A DNA stretch of 64,000 bases. Origin: Pisolithus tinctorius. Lineage: Eukaryota > Basidiomycota > Agaricomycetes > Boletales > Pisolithaceae. A model generated the notes under the pieces. The model searched no databases. It was not told the DNA's origin and worked only from the letters and a program-made list of their open reading frames with translations. Both the position numbers and the translations under genes were made by a program. The number at the start of each line of letters is the position of its first letter. Position 1 is the first letter of the stretch. The stretch spans positions 310,001-374,000 of the forward strand of contig JANFAH010000023.1 of the NCBI GenBank assembly GCA_024663395.1, written 5' to 3'. Positions 10,335 through 21,628 of the stretch are shown here, one piece after another.

Positions 10335-12187
10335 TGTCACACACCAAAGGTGTTGTGGACATGGTTACAGCTGACTCTGCCTAACTTGTTGACGAGTTGC
10401 ATGCAATGCTCATGCCATGCAGATGAAGACTAAAGGCCTCATGCATAGAAAGACTGCTGGACATGAGCAGTCATCCTTTGCACAGGAATGAGTTGTCAGT
10501 GCTAAAGAGAAAAGAGGAAGCAAGTTAAGTGTGCATTAAAAGTTTTTAGCACCTGTGTATGGCATTCCAGTTTTTGTCATATCTCCACCTTTTCCAAAGA
10601 TATCAACTCTGTTCTCACACTTGCGTAAAGTGCTCAGCCACACAATTCTGCCTTCCAAATTTGGAGAGGATCCTCACACCCTATGCATTTCTACAGCACT
10701 CCATCCATCAGATGCTCATTTCACTAAGTCCATCAATCATGGCTGCCTCTTCATCAATTGTCTCACTTGTCTCATTTGCAAGAGACAGTGGCCACATATA
10801 TCTGCCAGGCATTCCCACCAGCTTTCATCCTGAAGCCCCCTGGCTCATCCTGTTGTTGTCAGCCCCATCTCATCCCATGCAGCTTGGTCAGCATGTTCTC
10901 CTTGTCAGTATGACTTCCAGAAGGATGTTCTTTGGTTGCCTCAGGTCTGTCACTTGGTTAGAATGGTCTTATGTAGTCATTTTGGTCTCCCCAGTTGATG
11001 AAGCATATGGATTGTTCCTCCTTGCTCCCTGCACCATCTTTATTCCAATCTTGTCCATCATTCTTCCCACATTGCAACAGCTGCAGCATAATCTACTGTT
11101 CTCCAGCCTCCCTGATCACATCCATGATGAGTATGATGTGCATCTTGCCTTCTTACTGCAAGATCCAGCAGAAGATGTCCCCCCTTCTCCTCCTCCTTCA
11201 GAGCCCTGTTCATGAAGCTTTTGTTAACTGCACTGAGAGAATGAAAGGGTGGGAGATGTGATTGCTTATGCTCCTGTTGCCCCACAGACCCCCAATGCCC
11301 TAGCCCCCTTTGACACCTGACTCATGCCCTTCAATTCTGGAATTAATACTTCCCTATCTGGAAACACTGTCCATCTGTCATGCCATCTTTGGGTCTAGAG
11401 ATGTCTCCACTGAGATCTGACTTGCATTGCCACCCCCTAATGTGATATCAGTGTGCTTACTCAGTTTCTGACTCCATTTGACTCATTCTGTGATATTTTG
11501 ACTGTCCTTGACTTGTTTACTGCCAATACTTACCAATCTTCTTTGCTTGCTTACTTTTCATTTCTTGCTTACTCATCATGATTACTCAGTCCTTACTCAT
11601 TACTTACCAAGTGTTTGTGCCTTGTTTGTCACAAGCTGTGCTCCCCCCACAGTATATAAACCCCCATGTACTTAGCTACACCCCAAGTGAACCAGAAGCC
11701 ATTCACTCAGCAGTCAGTTCAGTGCATACCTTGTCATTGACAGTTGAGGCTCATTTGGAAGAGTCTATCTGTCTTCATTCATATCATTGGTAGTTGAGGC
11801 TCCACAAAGGGGTCTATCTACCTTCATTCATTATCTGAAGCTTCATCCACACTTAGTCAGCAAATCAGCTTAGTCATCCATCCACTCCTGCATAACTCAT
11901 CATTGACTTGCACCAGGAGCATATTCTATTGAGGTCCATTACTCCCAAGTACTTTTGGCTGAACACCTCCACTCTGTTCAGCATCCCCCTTCCAGACATC
12001 ACTCACTTGTCTACTCCTGCATAACTTGTCATCGACTTGTGCTAGGAGCACCTCCACTTGAAGTCCCCCCCACATTAGATTTTCTTCTGCACTCCAGGTT
12101 CCATGGAGGCAAACCACCACTTGCTCATATTTGTCTTTGGTGTTGGTTTTGGTTGGTTTTCACCACCTTTCCACACTCTGACTCACA
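10335..12187 (+). repeat. 1.86-kb family, copy E (forward, complete) inside the Gypsy relic
   Basis: It is 1853 bp, from TGTCACACACCAAAGG to CTCTGACTCACA. It separates the Gypsy gag core from its zinc knuckle, so it is an insertion. Its flanks are CTGG and CCAG. They differ, but both are one CpG transition away from CCGG, consistent with an aged 4-bp duplication. A TATATAAA box lies at 11653-11660, about 1.32 kb from the start. The internal ORF is at 10559-11215. Confidence 0.85.
10559..11215 (+). CDS. Internal ORF of copy E (218 codons), function unknown
   Basis: This is the longest version of the family ORF, opening MAFQFLSYLHLFQ and ending in Ser/Pro-rich sequence. It is homologous to the ORFs at 4543-5148, 14994-15572 and 16762-17070. 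Relative to the other copies it lacks one codon in the proline run, leaving the frame intact. No known domain was recognised. If the 1.86-kb unit is an LTR, this ORF would lie in U3, upstream of the TATA box. Confidence 0.4.
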   Translation: MAFQFLSYLHLFQRYQLCSHTCVKCSATQFCLPNLERILTPYAFLQHSIHQMLISLSPSIMAASSSIVSLVSFARDSGHIYLPGIPTSFHPEAPWLILLLSAPSHPMQLGQHVLLVSMTSRRMFFGCLRSVTWLEWSYVVILVSPVDEAYGLFLLAPCTIFIPILSIILPTLQQLQHNLLFSSLPDHIHDEYDVHLAFLLQDPAEDVPPSPPPSEPCS

Positions 12188-14013
12188 CCAGTTCAGAGAT
12201 TACCTGTTACAATTGCCAAGAGAAGGGTCACTACAAATGTGACTGCAAGAAGAAGCAACTCTCTAACATTCATGTGGCAATTGCTGAGGATGGTACTGAG
12301 ACTGCCTATGTCAGGAATTGGGAAGCTAATGATGAAGAAAAGAAGTTGCTGGGTTTTTAAAGAGGACTGCTGAATCACCTGCTACAGTCAGTCCTGTTTC
12401 TGTATTGTTGGCTAAATGTACCTCTATAGATGATGAGTCCTCTATGCAAATCTGTTCTCTGCTTGGATTGGTCATTTTACCCAGCTACAATGCAGGCATA
12501 TGGGTGTGCATCAACTCTGGTGCTGAAGTCTCCCTTATTTTGGAATGAATGGTACAAAAACTCAAAATACTGACTTATTGAGTCCAACAAAAATTCAAAA
12601 CCACGTTGTTTACTGGAAAAGATGAAGAATGGGTTACTTGCAAAGTAACTCTGAAGATGGAGATCAAGGACCAGATAATTCAAGTCAAATGCTACATTGG
12701 GCCCCTTGTGGGTAAAGAACATGTTCTTCTTGGGGTGCCCTTCCTCAAGGAATTCAAGCCATGTATGAACTGGGAAACCAGCAAGATTACATGCTGGGAT
12801 GATGGGTTTGTCTATCCTGAAAAGAAAGCTAATATTTCACAGGTAGTGTCTTTGGACATGGACAGTAAGAAGGAACCTTCCAGCCTGTCCCTGGAAGTGG
12901 TAAAAGAGGTTCCAGTGAAACTCCTGGAAGTTGTCATTAATAAAACTACTTTGTCAACAGAACTTGAGGTGGCAATTGCTTCAAGAAAGGAGGAGGTTTG
13001 CCTTCCAGAAAGATATCAAGAGTTTGCCAAGGTATTTGCCAAAGACAATATCCCCCTGCCGAAACACTGACCTGGACTTGATCATGAAATCTGGTTAAAG
13101 GACAGTTTTAAACCAAAGAAGGCAGTGGTATACCCCATGTCTCCTGATGAACTGAAGGTTCTGGATGAATGCCTTGATGAAAATCTAAAATGCAAAAAGA
13201 TTTGTCCTTCCACATCACCACAAGCTGCACTGGTGTTCTTTGTCACCAAAAAGGATGGAAAGAAGCAGTTAATTCAAGACTATCACTATCTCAATTCATT
13301 CACCATCCAGGATGCCCATCCACTACCTAATGCACAGGCTTTATTCAATGAGCTGGTCAAGTCAAAATATTATGCTAAATTTGACATCTGATGGGGCTTT
13401 ACTAACCTTCATGTTAAGGAAGGAGATGAGTGGAAAGGATCATTTATCATGCCAAGAGGGTTGTTCAAACCCATGGTAATGTTCTTTGGACAATGCAACT
13501 TACCTCCTTCATTTCAAAGGTATATGGACAAAACCTTTGAGTCTCAATGTGGAAAACAGGTAGGGTACATGGATGACATTGTTGTTCATGCCAAGACCTT
13601 TGAGGAACTCTGAGAGCATGTTTGGGAGTTGCTGCAGATCTGTGAAAGGGAAGAACTGCACCTCAAGATCAGCAAATGCTGCTTCAAGGCCAAAGAAGTG
13701 GAATTCCTTGGGATGATTATAGGAAAAGGGCATATGGAGACTTCACCAATGAAGACCAATGCCATCTCTACCTGGGAAGCCCCTGCCAATCTTACCAGGC
13801 TTCACAGGTTCCTTGGGTTCTGCAACTGTTACTCCAAATTCATCCCTTCCTTCTCCAGCATCACTAGACCTCTCCATGACCTTACAAAGAAAGGAGTGTC
13901 CTACCAGTGGACCCTGGAACAGAATGCTGCCTTTGAATGGCTCAAGACCTTGTTATGCTTGTCTCTGGTCCTCACCATCCCTGACTTCTCAAAGCCCTTT
14001 GCCCTCTTTACAG
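12188..14013 (+). pseudogene. Ty3/Gypsy relic: zinc knuckle, protease and reverse transcriptase
   Basis: Continuing the relic after copy E: zinc knuckle CYNCQEKGHYKCDC (about 12210-12250), a protease remnant with CINSGAEVSLI (about 12505), and reverse transcriptase with FFVTKKDGKKQLIQDY, KYYAKFDI, the catalytic box YMDDIVVH (about 13570), and the start of the connection/RNase H domain up to PDFSKPFALF. Multiple stops (for example at 13389 and 13610) disable it. RNase H, integrase and the 3' LTR are missing because the sequence stops abruptly at repeat copy F. Confidence 0.85.
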
Positions 14014-15876
14014 TGTGAGTCAAAGTGTGGAAAGGTAGTGAAAACCAACCAAAACCAACACAAAAGACAAATGATGTGTGAGTGGTGGTGTGCCTCTGTG
14101 GAACCTGGAGTGCAGAAAAACCTGATGTGGGGGGGGACTTCAAGTGGAGGTGCTCCTGGCACAAGTTGTCAACAAGTTATGCAGGAGAGGATGAATGAAT
14201 GCTGATTGAGAAGGAGATGCTGAACAGAGCAGAGGTGTTCAGCCAAAAGGACCTGGCAGTAATGGACTTTGATAGAATATGCTCCTGGCACAAGTTGATG
14301 ATGAGTTATGCAGGAGTGGAAGAATGACTAAGCAAGAGGTTGCTGACTAAGCACTGATGATACTGCTGATGATGAATAGAGGTAGATAGACCCTTGATGG
14401 AGCCTCAACTACCAATGATATGAATGAGGGCAGATAGACTCTTCCAAATGAGCCTCAACTGTTGATGACGAGATATGCTGAGCTGAGCTGAACTGACTGC
14501 TGAGTGACTTCTTGATTGCTTTTTGGGGTGTAGCTAAGTACATGGGGGTTTATATACTGTGGGGGGAGCACAGCTTGTGACAAACAAGGCACAAACACTT
14601 GGTAAGTAATGAGTAAGGACTGAGTGATCATGATGAGTAAGCAAGAAATGAAAAGTAAGCAAGCAAAGAAGATTGGTAAGTATTGGCAATGAACAAGTCA
14701 GGGACAGTCAAAATATCACAGAATGAGTCAAATGGAGTCAGAAACTGAGTAAGTGCACTGATATCACATTAGGGGGTGGTGATGCAAGTCAGATCTCGGC
14801 AGAGACATCTCTAGATCCAAAGATGGCATGACAGATGGACAGTGTTTCCAGATAGGGAAGTATTAATTCCAGAATTGAAGGGCATGAGTCAGGTGTCAAA
14901 GGGGGCTAGGGCATTGGGGGTCTGTGGGGCAATGGGAGCATAAGCAATCATGTCTCCCACCCTTTCATCCTCTCAGCAAAGTTAACAAAAACTTCATGAA
15001 TGGGGCTCTGATGGAGGAGGAGGAGAAGGGGGGATGTCTTCTACTGGATCTTGCAGTAAGAAGGCAAGATGCACATCATACTCATCATGAATGTGATCAG
15101 GGAGGCTGGAGAACAGTAGACCATGCTGCAGCTGTTGCAATGTGGGAAGAACGATGGATGAGACTGGAATAAAGATGGTGCAGGGAGCAGGGAGGAACAA
15201 TCCATATGCTTCATCAACTGGGGAGACCAAAATGACCACATAAGACCTTTCTAACCAAGTGACAGACCTGAGGCGACCAAAGAATGTCCTTCTGGAAGTC
15301 ATACTGACAAGGAGAACACACTGACCAAGCTGCATGGGACAAGATGGGGCTGACAATGATGGGATGAACCAGGGGGCTTCAGGACAGAAGCTGGTGGGAA
15401 TGCCTGGCAGATATATGTAGCCACTGTCTCTGACAAATGAGACAAGCAAGATGATTGACGAAGAGGTGGCCATGATTGATGGACTTAGCAAAATCAGCAT
15501 CTGATGGATGGAGTGCTGTAGAAATGCATAGGGTGCAAGGATCCTCTCCAAATTTGGAAGGCAGAATCGCATGGCTGAGCACTTTAAGCAAGTGTGAGAA
15601 CGGAGTTGATATCTTTGGAAATGGTGGAGACATGATGAAAACCAGAATGCTGTACATGGGTGCTAAAAACCTTTAGTGCACACTTAACTCGCTTCCTCTT
15701 TTCTCTTTAGCACTGATGACTCATTCTTGTGTGAAGGATGACTGTTAACATCCAGCAGTCTTTCTATGCATGAGGCCTTTAGTCTTCATCTGCATGCATG
15801 GGCGTTGTGCACAACTCATTGACGAGTTAGGCAGAGTCAGCTGTAACCATGTCCACAACACCTTTGGTGTGTGACA
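14014..15876 (-). repeat. 1.86-kb family, copy F (reverse, complete)
   Basis: It is 1863 bp from TGTGAGTCAAAG to GGTGTGTGACA. Its flanks are ACAG and ACAT. It truncates the Gypsy relic, and what follows on its right is not the missing Gypsy 3' half, so a rearrangement rather than a simple insertion is likely. It is very close in sequence to copy B/D over the ORF half. Confidence 0.82.
14994..15572 (-). CDS. Internal ORF of copy F (192 codons), function unknown
   Basis: Its frame and motifs match the other family ORFs (CLPNLERILAPYAFLQ at the N-terminus, FFGRLRSVTWLERSY centrally, LLQDPVEDIPP near the end). Its C-terminal half is almost identical to that of copy B/D. Function not recognised. 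Confidence 0.38.
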   Translation of the reverse strand: MRFCLPNLERILAPYAFLQHSIHQMLILLSPSIMATSSSIILLVSFVRDSGYIYLPGIPTSFCPEAPWFIPSLSAPSCPMQLGQCVLLVSMTSRRTFFGRLRSVTWLERSYVVILVSPVDEAYGLFLPAPCTIFIPVSSIVLPTLQQLQHGLLFSSLPDHIHDEYDVHLAFLLQDPVEDIPPSPPPPSEPHS

Positions 15877-16695
15877 ACATAGGGAGACAAACAAGCCTTT
15901 GACAAGAGTTGCAGGTGGTTTTGTTGAAGTTCAGTAAACCAAGGATAAGTAACCTTTCATGAAGAGGGTGACAAGTCCCAAAAAGCTGCACAGAGTTTTT
16001 TGATTTTGTTATGCCTGAGCCAAGTGACTTCATCAGATGGACTAGTCATGAGTGGTGTGAGGGGGAGTCTATGGGCTGAACTTATCATAACCCCTATGGC
16101 TCAGTGTTGTTGACAATCTCCAACAAAGGTCTTCTCTGCTGGCAAGTTCTTCTGAGATTGCAACAGAGAGAAGACAAGGAGGAAGTCAAAGGAATAAGCT
16201 GAGTTGCAAGCTATCAAAAAACTAAGGATACAAGGTATGGTATGGCTGTATAAATACCTCAGGACAAGAGTACCATACCAGTCACACCATCAAGGTGGTA
16301 AGTATCTGCAGTAGTAAACAATGAAATATAAAAGAGTCATTCAGTGTCAAAGATGGGGGCAGCAAAGGGGACAAGGGCTATACCAGCTGCACAATCAATG
16401 CATAGTGAGGAGCCTGACACTGGAGCAACAAGCAAACAATCAGAGTAACAAATATGAGTCAGAGATAACAAACAAAAATGGCTGTCCATCAGAGATGGGG
16501 GTGGAACACCAGATCACCTACAAGTGTGCAGCATCAGTAGGGATTGGAACTACTGTGACTGCCAGAGATCCAAGGGTTCCCTTGAGCATGGACACACCCA
16601 TAACAATGACAGTGACAAGAGACATAATGAGGCACATGATGCACATGACTGCAAGAAGTCAAAAAAGGAAAGACCCCTGACACAGGCATAACAGG
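15877..16695 (+). other. Unidentified stretch, possibly an LTR-element remnant
   Basis: No confident gene. A TATA-like box TATAAATA sits at 16249-16256. It is followed at 16321-16680 by a 119-codon frame without recognisable domains. An overlapping frame has a Cys/His-rich end (roughly 16530-16660) that could be a decayed knuckle. It lies between copy F and copy G. Confidence 0.3.
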
Positions 16696-16761
16696 TACAT
16701 CCCATCCTCATCTGCCCCCTCTCAGCCCATCCAGCTTGGACAGTGCATTCTTTTCATCAGT

Positions 16762-17070
16762 ATGACCTCTAGCAGGACATTCTTTGGTTGCCTCAGGTCT
16801 GTCATTTGCTTGGAAAGGTCTTATGTGGTCATTTCAGTCTCTCCAGTCCAAGAAGCATATGGATCCTTCCTCCCTGCTCCCTGCAATGTCTTCATACCAG
16901 TCTTGTCCATCATTCTTCCAAAATTGCAACAGCTACAGTATAATCTACTGTTCTCCACTCTCCCTGATCACATCCATGACAAGTATGATGCACATCTTGC
17001 CTCCTTATTGCAAGATACAGCAGAAGATGCTCCCCCTTCATCCTCTCTTCCAACAAAGCCTCATTCATGA
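16762..17070 (+). CDS. Internal ORF fragment of copy G
   Basis: 102 codons homologous to the central and C-terminal parts of the family ORF (FFGCLRSVICLERSYVV, then LLQDTAEDAPP). The divergence is substantial, yet the frame is still open in the aligned part, which is mild support for the ORF having been coding. Function unknown. Confidence 0.35.
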   Translation: MTSSRTFFGCLRSVICLERSYVVISVSPVQEAYGSFLPAPCNVFIPVLSIILPKLQQLQYNLLFSTLPDHIHDKYDAHLASLLQDTAEDAPPSSSLPTKPHS

Positions 17071-17128
17071 AGTTTTTATTTGCTTCACTGAGAGGACAGT
17101 TTGGGGGGGAAAGTTGTGATCCCCTATG

Positions 17129-17396
17129 TGTTGGAACATGTGTCCCCTGTGTTTATTTGCTTACAGCATACAAGCTTACATAATAATTCTTCGCACCCAG
17201 GCAATTAGTTTTTCCTCATGCACCTCAGTCTTCTTACCACAGAAGCCTGAGGTATGTTTACTATATTAACCCTACAGCTACCTTACTGATGTGCTACTAT
17301 AGACCTTCTTTACAGGTTAGCTTGTTAATATTAAGTCTTCTTACCACAGAAGCCTGAGACCTTCTTTACAGTCTTAATTTCGACCTCCTCTTAAGA
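17129..17396 (+). repeat. Copia 5' LTR
   Basis: 268 bp, matching 25466-25733 except for about six transitions. It contains two direct copies of TCTTCTTACCACAGAA followed by ...CCTGAG. It is preceded by the CTATG target duplication. Confidence 0.93.
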
Positions 17397-17472
17397 GGTT
17401 ATGAGCCCCGTGCAGCTCTAACCTTACAGTATCAACGAACTCAAAAGTGGTACCACCAAATAACCTACAGAC

Positions 17473-18189
17473 ATGTCATCTGGAGTGTCAGCGTCAACAT
17501 CCCGGCAACTGGGCCCATCGACAAGCACGAACACAACAGTTTCTGCATCTACAAGTGCTAGGGTCACCCAAGGCTCAAGCCAACTCTACGATATAACGCC
17601 CCTCGCAGACGATGGAGCAAATTATCAAATGTGGAAGTTTCGAATGCAGAAAGTCCTAGGTATATGAGGCCTCTGGAACGTAGTTGCTGGCATGGAGAAG
17701 AAAGCTCCAGATGCGAACACGAACCCAGACCAGTATGAGGAATGGTTAATGAAAGACAAAGAAGCATGTGCACAGATTACCTTAACACTCAAGGACAAGC
17801 CTCTTAGCAGTGTTCTGTATGCTAGTACTGCAGCGGAGACCTGGACCAAGCTCAGTGAACGGTATGAAGGAAAGGGAAAGCAATCCATAGCCTACCTTAT
17901 AGGAGAACTGTTTCGTGGCACACTCGCCGACAACCAGCCTATGGAAACACAGCTAAATGCCATGTGGCAAAAAAGCCCACATCCTCTCGTCACTCGGTCA
18001 ACCCCTCGATGACTCGCTGGTAGCGATCGCGATGGTGATATCTCTCCCACAGTCATACTCCACACTCCAGACAATCCTTATGTCCTCGAATAACAAGCTC
18101 ACCATCGAGACTGTCATATCCCAAGTCCTGGTAGAAGAAAGAACACGACAAACTTCGACAGCACATTCTGCTCTCACTGCTAAGACTAA
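17473..18189 (+). pseudogene. Copia gag, N-terminal part (stop, frameshift, then Harbinger insertion)
   Basis: It begins with ATG after the primer-binding region with a Ser/Thr-rich leader, followed by the UBN2-type Gag core of Copia elements (ANYQMWKFRMQKVLG, later TAAETWTKLSERYEGKG and YLIGELFRGTLADNQ). Lesions are a TGA at 17665-17667 in an Arg context and a one-base frameshift at the A run near 17970. The frame then continues 17957-18189 (LPQSYSTLQTIL) until the Harbinger element at 18190. It resumes at 21629 with the zinc knuckle. Confidence 0.85.
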
Positions 18190-18354
18190 GGGCCCGAACG
18201 GTAGCAGAATTTCCACTTCCTTATGCAAAACATATACAAACCAACTCTGTGTGGAGTTCAGCGGACTTCTAAGTTGATAATCGCGGACTATCTGCGACTG
18301 TGGTGTTTACTGATCAGGTGATGAATCACAGCTACCACGTAAGCATAATATGAT

Positions 18355-19920
18355 ATGCCACCTCGACGAACCGACCTTTATCACAGGCTAGACCATTCCA
18401 TGTCCCCAACCCGCCGCTCACATCGACTTTGCAGTAAGATGGAAGGTAGGGGTTCTGGGTCAAAAGGAAAGGCTCTGTCAGTCAGTTCGAGCTCTGAGCC
18501 TCAGCCAAAGTTGCGAGCTGTATGGCCCCATACAGATGTCGAGATGCTTCTCGATTTTGTGGAGGAAATCCGACCCAAGGCAGGTGATTGTATGGTCTTT
18601 CAACTAGGGCACTTCAATGATTTGGTATCTCGGTTACCTGTCCAAGCCAATGGCTACCATAAAACTGCGAAAAGCTGTTATGACAAGTGGGAAAGTGTGC
18701 ATTTATTGATTTATCCTTGCGTTCGGTATCACTCATCTCATACAAAGCTGAAACAGGATTACTATGCAGCTTTAGCTGTTGCAAGGGGATTGGGGCTCGC
18801 ATATTCAGCAGCAAGAGGTGCTGATGTCATAACTGAGGCAGGGCAGCTCGTGATGGATGATGTCGTCGAGGTATGTCTGAGATTTTTTCATGGTGTGGTG
18901 CAAAAATCCTTGACCTTCCCCTAGAATTGGCCAGATACTGCCCAATACCGAAACACGGGCTTCAAATACTTCAATCGTATGCGAGACCTTGCCCTTCCTG
19001 ACAAGGCGAGGGGCACCAATGCACACCATGCCGCTGGTGCCCGACCCCCCGCCCAAAGGTCCTGGGCTTCTACTTCCACATCATCCGATTTTCCCAGCTC
19101 CATCGCGCACCCTGTCATATCGCCTCAGCTCGCATCTATGCAGCTCCCCACACCACCATCATTCCCGCAGCCTGCTGTGCAGCATCAGCTACCGTTCACA
19201 CGTCCTCATATGCAGTATCAGCTACCGCCTGTGCAACCCGCCACACAGTTTACCTTTGTGCAGGATCAATCCGGGTTCCCTAATCAACATCAAATCACGC
19301 AGACTCCCTGGAGTGTGCAGCCCGCCGTAAATGTTCAAGGTACACCTGTACCACAGGGTATTTCACAGGCCCTGTCCGGTGTGCCACCTGTGTCCCTGCC
19401 TGGCCCAACGGTTTCCCCTTCGTCCATTCCTACATCACCACCGTCCTCCGCAATGACATCAGTAAGCACTTCCATCAATCCGTCATCTAGTTTGTCATCT
19501 CGCGGCAAGAAGCGCAAAAGCGACGCCACTGCCAGGCTCGACACCACATCCACAGCGGCTTCCCAGGGAAGTTCCAGCGGTTCTCGGAAGCAGTGCTCGC
19601 AGACGGCTGGCCTTGAAGATGCAGTGCGGGATCTGATGTCCGGTGTGCAAGACAGTACCTCCAAGACACTCGCTGCTCTCAACAATTCCAAGGGCCAAAG
19701 TCTCGACGAAGCATGCGCATTGATGTTTGAGCTTGAGAAGAACCTTTCGGAGCAGAACCTAGTCCACTTGCAAATGTTGTTTGAAGAGAAATCCTCCTAT
19801 GTCGCAGGTTACAAGAACGCCGCCACTCAGTCGGCAACATACCGAATGTTGTGGGTTAAGATGAGGCTCGAGGCCGCTGGCTACAAGGTTCCAGAATATG
19901 AAAACTTGGGGGGGAAATAA
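18355..19920 (+). CDS. Myb/SANT-like DNA-binding protein of Harbinger 1
   Basis: Two exons are proposed: 18355-18869 and 18928-19920, joined across an intron starting GTATGTCTGAG and ending CCCCTAG. The first exon holds a Myb-like trihelix: WPHTDVEMLLDFVEE, then the KTAKSCYDKWESV region and LKQDYYAALAVARGLG. The second exon continues NWPDTAQYRNTGFKYFNRM, then a long Ser/Pro/Thr-rich linker. A coiled-coil-like C-terminus includes LEDAVRDLMSGV and LVHLQMLFEEKSSYVAGY. In this superfamily the protein helps the transposase bind the ends and enter the nucleus. The frame appears intact, with the exact start uncertain. Confidence 0.78.
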
Positions 19921-20077
19921 GTAGTTCGTTTGTACTTGTGCGTCTATACAGCAATCACCACTGTTTTAAAATTGCCATACAAGCGTGAAAATTGAGAGCA
20001 GATAAGACATGGATGAAATTTGAGGGCGACGTAGTGATACATGGATAATATGCAAAACTAGCTACTGAACTACTGAA

Positions 20078-21517
20078 TCAACCCCTTCTTGCGAGCTCAG
20101 CGCGATAATCTTCCCACATTTGTGCTGCAATCGTGTCACGCACGGCATTCATCTGACTACGTGACCCAGCGTTCAACGGAGTATCTTGCAAGCTTCCGAC
20201 GTCCATTTCTTCAGATGTTAAAAGTGGCCCGTCATCTTCATCGAATTCGTCGGGATCTGGCATGTCAACGTCATCAGGATTGTGGAGGCGGATGATATTG
20301 TGAACACAGCATGCCACCGCAGGCAAGTGGGACTGGATTGCCATGTCATATTCGGGTGGGAGAACGAGGGTTCGAAAATGTCGCTTTATAACTCCGAAGT
20401 TACACTCGATGTCGTTTCGGAGCATGGCGTGGCGAAGGTTGAAACGCTCTTTTCCATCCCTCGGCCTGTAGGGAATGAATGAGAATCAAATGCACATAAA
20501 AATGTAGTGGTACTTACTGTAGATTGGCTCGCCCCCACTCAGCCAAATGATAGCATTGGCCGCGGTACAGTACGAGTAGCTGTGGAGTCGATGGATACCC
20601 TGCATCAGCAAGGTAATACTGCCCATCAGGAATAGCAAAGTCCCGCAAGCGGGCATTGTGGTAGACTGTGGCATCAGCAGCCAACCCTTCCCAGCCTCTG
20701 AGAATGTATGTGATGATACCATCGAATGAACATGCGATGAGACAGTTTTGAGATAAGAAACCCTTGCGGTTGCACATAAGGTCTCGTTCACTTGTGGATG
20801 GCGCACATGCGATGTGTGTACCATCGAGGGCACCTATGGCATCTTTGAAGTACAGATAAAATTTGGGATTGGTGGCGATACGACTGGGGACTGGTGAATC
20901 GGCTCTGGGAAGGCGAACGTATGTGGTATAAATGCGACCCTCGGAGAATGCATGGAGCATTCATTTAAAATACCTGGGTAAAGTTTAGCAGAATTTCAAT
21001 CCAAACGACAGTGCACTCACCATGATATTGTATCCATCGAGCGTTGGAATTGCTCACCAATGTGCTGAGCCGATAAGCCTGTCACCATTGCATACAGGAA
21101 AATCGCCAGCTGCTCCTCTAATGTGACATTCTTTGAATCTTGGAGATCCCCTTCATGAAGGATAGATATCAGCCTGAGGAAGATATGTTTGTGGACACCG
21201 AGCTCAGTTCTGATCTGCTTGGGGTGCCCATTAAGCAACTCATTTAGCCAGCCCTGGCCTGAAAGAGCAGATGTATGGTAAGGTTCTGGGGTAGCACTTC
21301 GAAGTGTTGAGACTGCAGCCTGGTATAGACTGAGTGTAGCGGCGACCACCGCATAGTTCCGGTTCTGCTGCAAGACTAGCACCCTCCAAGCGATATCAGA
21401 CGAAGTATCAGAATCTTCATCCTCCTCGTCCAAATCGTTCTCGTCCCTCGCGGCGATAAGGCGATTCTTGACCATAGCGATGGTCTCAATGGCATAGTGG
21501 CGTATGAGGTCGATTGC
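20078..21517 (-). pseudogene. Harbinger 1 DDE transposase, one in-frame stop
   Basis: There are three exons on the minus strand. The N-terminal exon (from about 21517 down to about 21020) contains GWLNELLNGHPKQIRTELG and LEEQLAIFLYAMVTG. The central exon (about 20975-20520) has the catalytic Asp residues in IGALDGTHIAC and YYLADAGYPSTP, and RGWEGLAADATVYHNAR between them. The last exon (about 20465-20078) has the Glu in LRNDIECNFGVIKRHF and an acidic tail. These are DDE_Tnp_4 features. A TGA at about 20958 (after YFK) lies just after the first splice site, in an Arg context. The protein would cut at the TIRs, and this copy can no longer make it in full. Confidence 0.88.
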
Positions 21518-21628
21518 CATGTGACCACAGCCGAGTATCAACTTAGAAGTCCACTGAACTCCACACAGAGTTGGTTTGTATATGTTTTGCATAAGGAAGC
21601 GGAAATTCCGCTACCATTCGGGCCCTAA

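Larger units (their letters stand above)
18190..21625. mobile_element. PIF/Harbinger transposon 1 (3436 bp) inside the Copia gag, TSD TAA
   Basis: Ends are GGGCCCGAACGGTAGC and the near-exact reverse complement. The TIRs are about 92 bp (18190-18281 and 21534-21625). TAA flanks both sides (18187-18189 and 21626-21628), as for PIF/Harbinger. It encodes the usual pair, a Myb/SANT-like DNA-binding protein (plus strand) and a DDE transposase (minus strand), arranged convergently. Confidence 0.95.

Noticed and set aside
8886..14013. Copies B/D and F as the two LTRs of the Gypsy relic between them
   Set aside because: They lie in opposite orientations, no primer-binding site follows copy B/D, and pol is cut off mid-domain at copy F. 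They are independent repeats.
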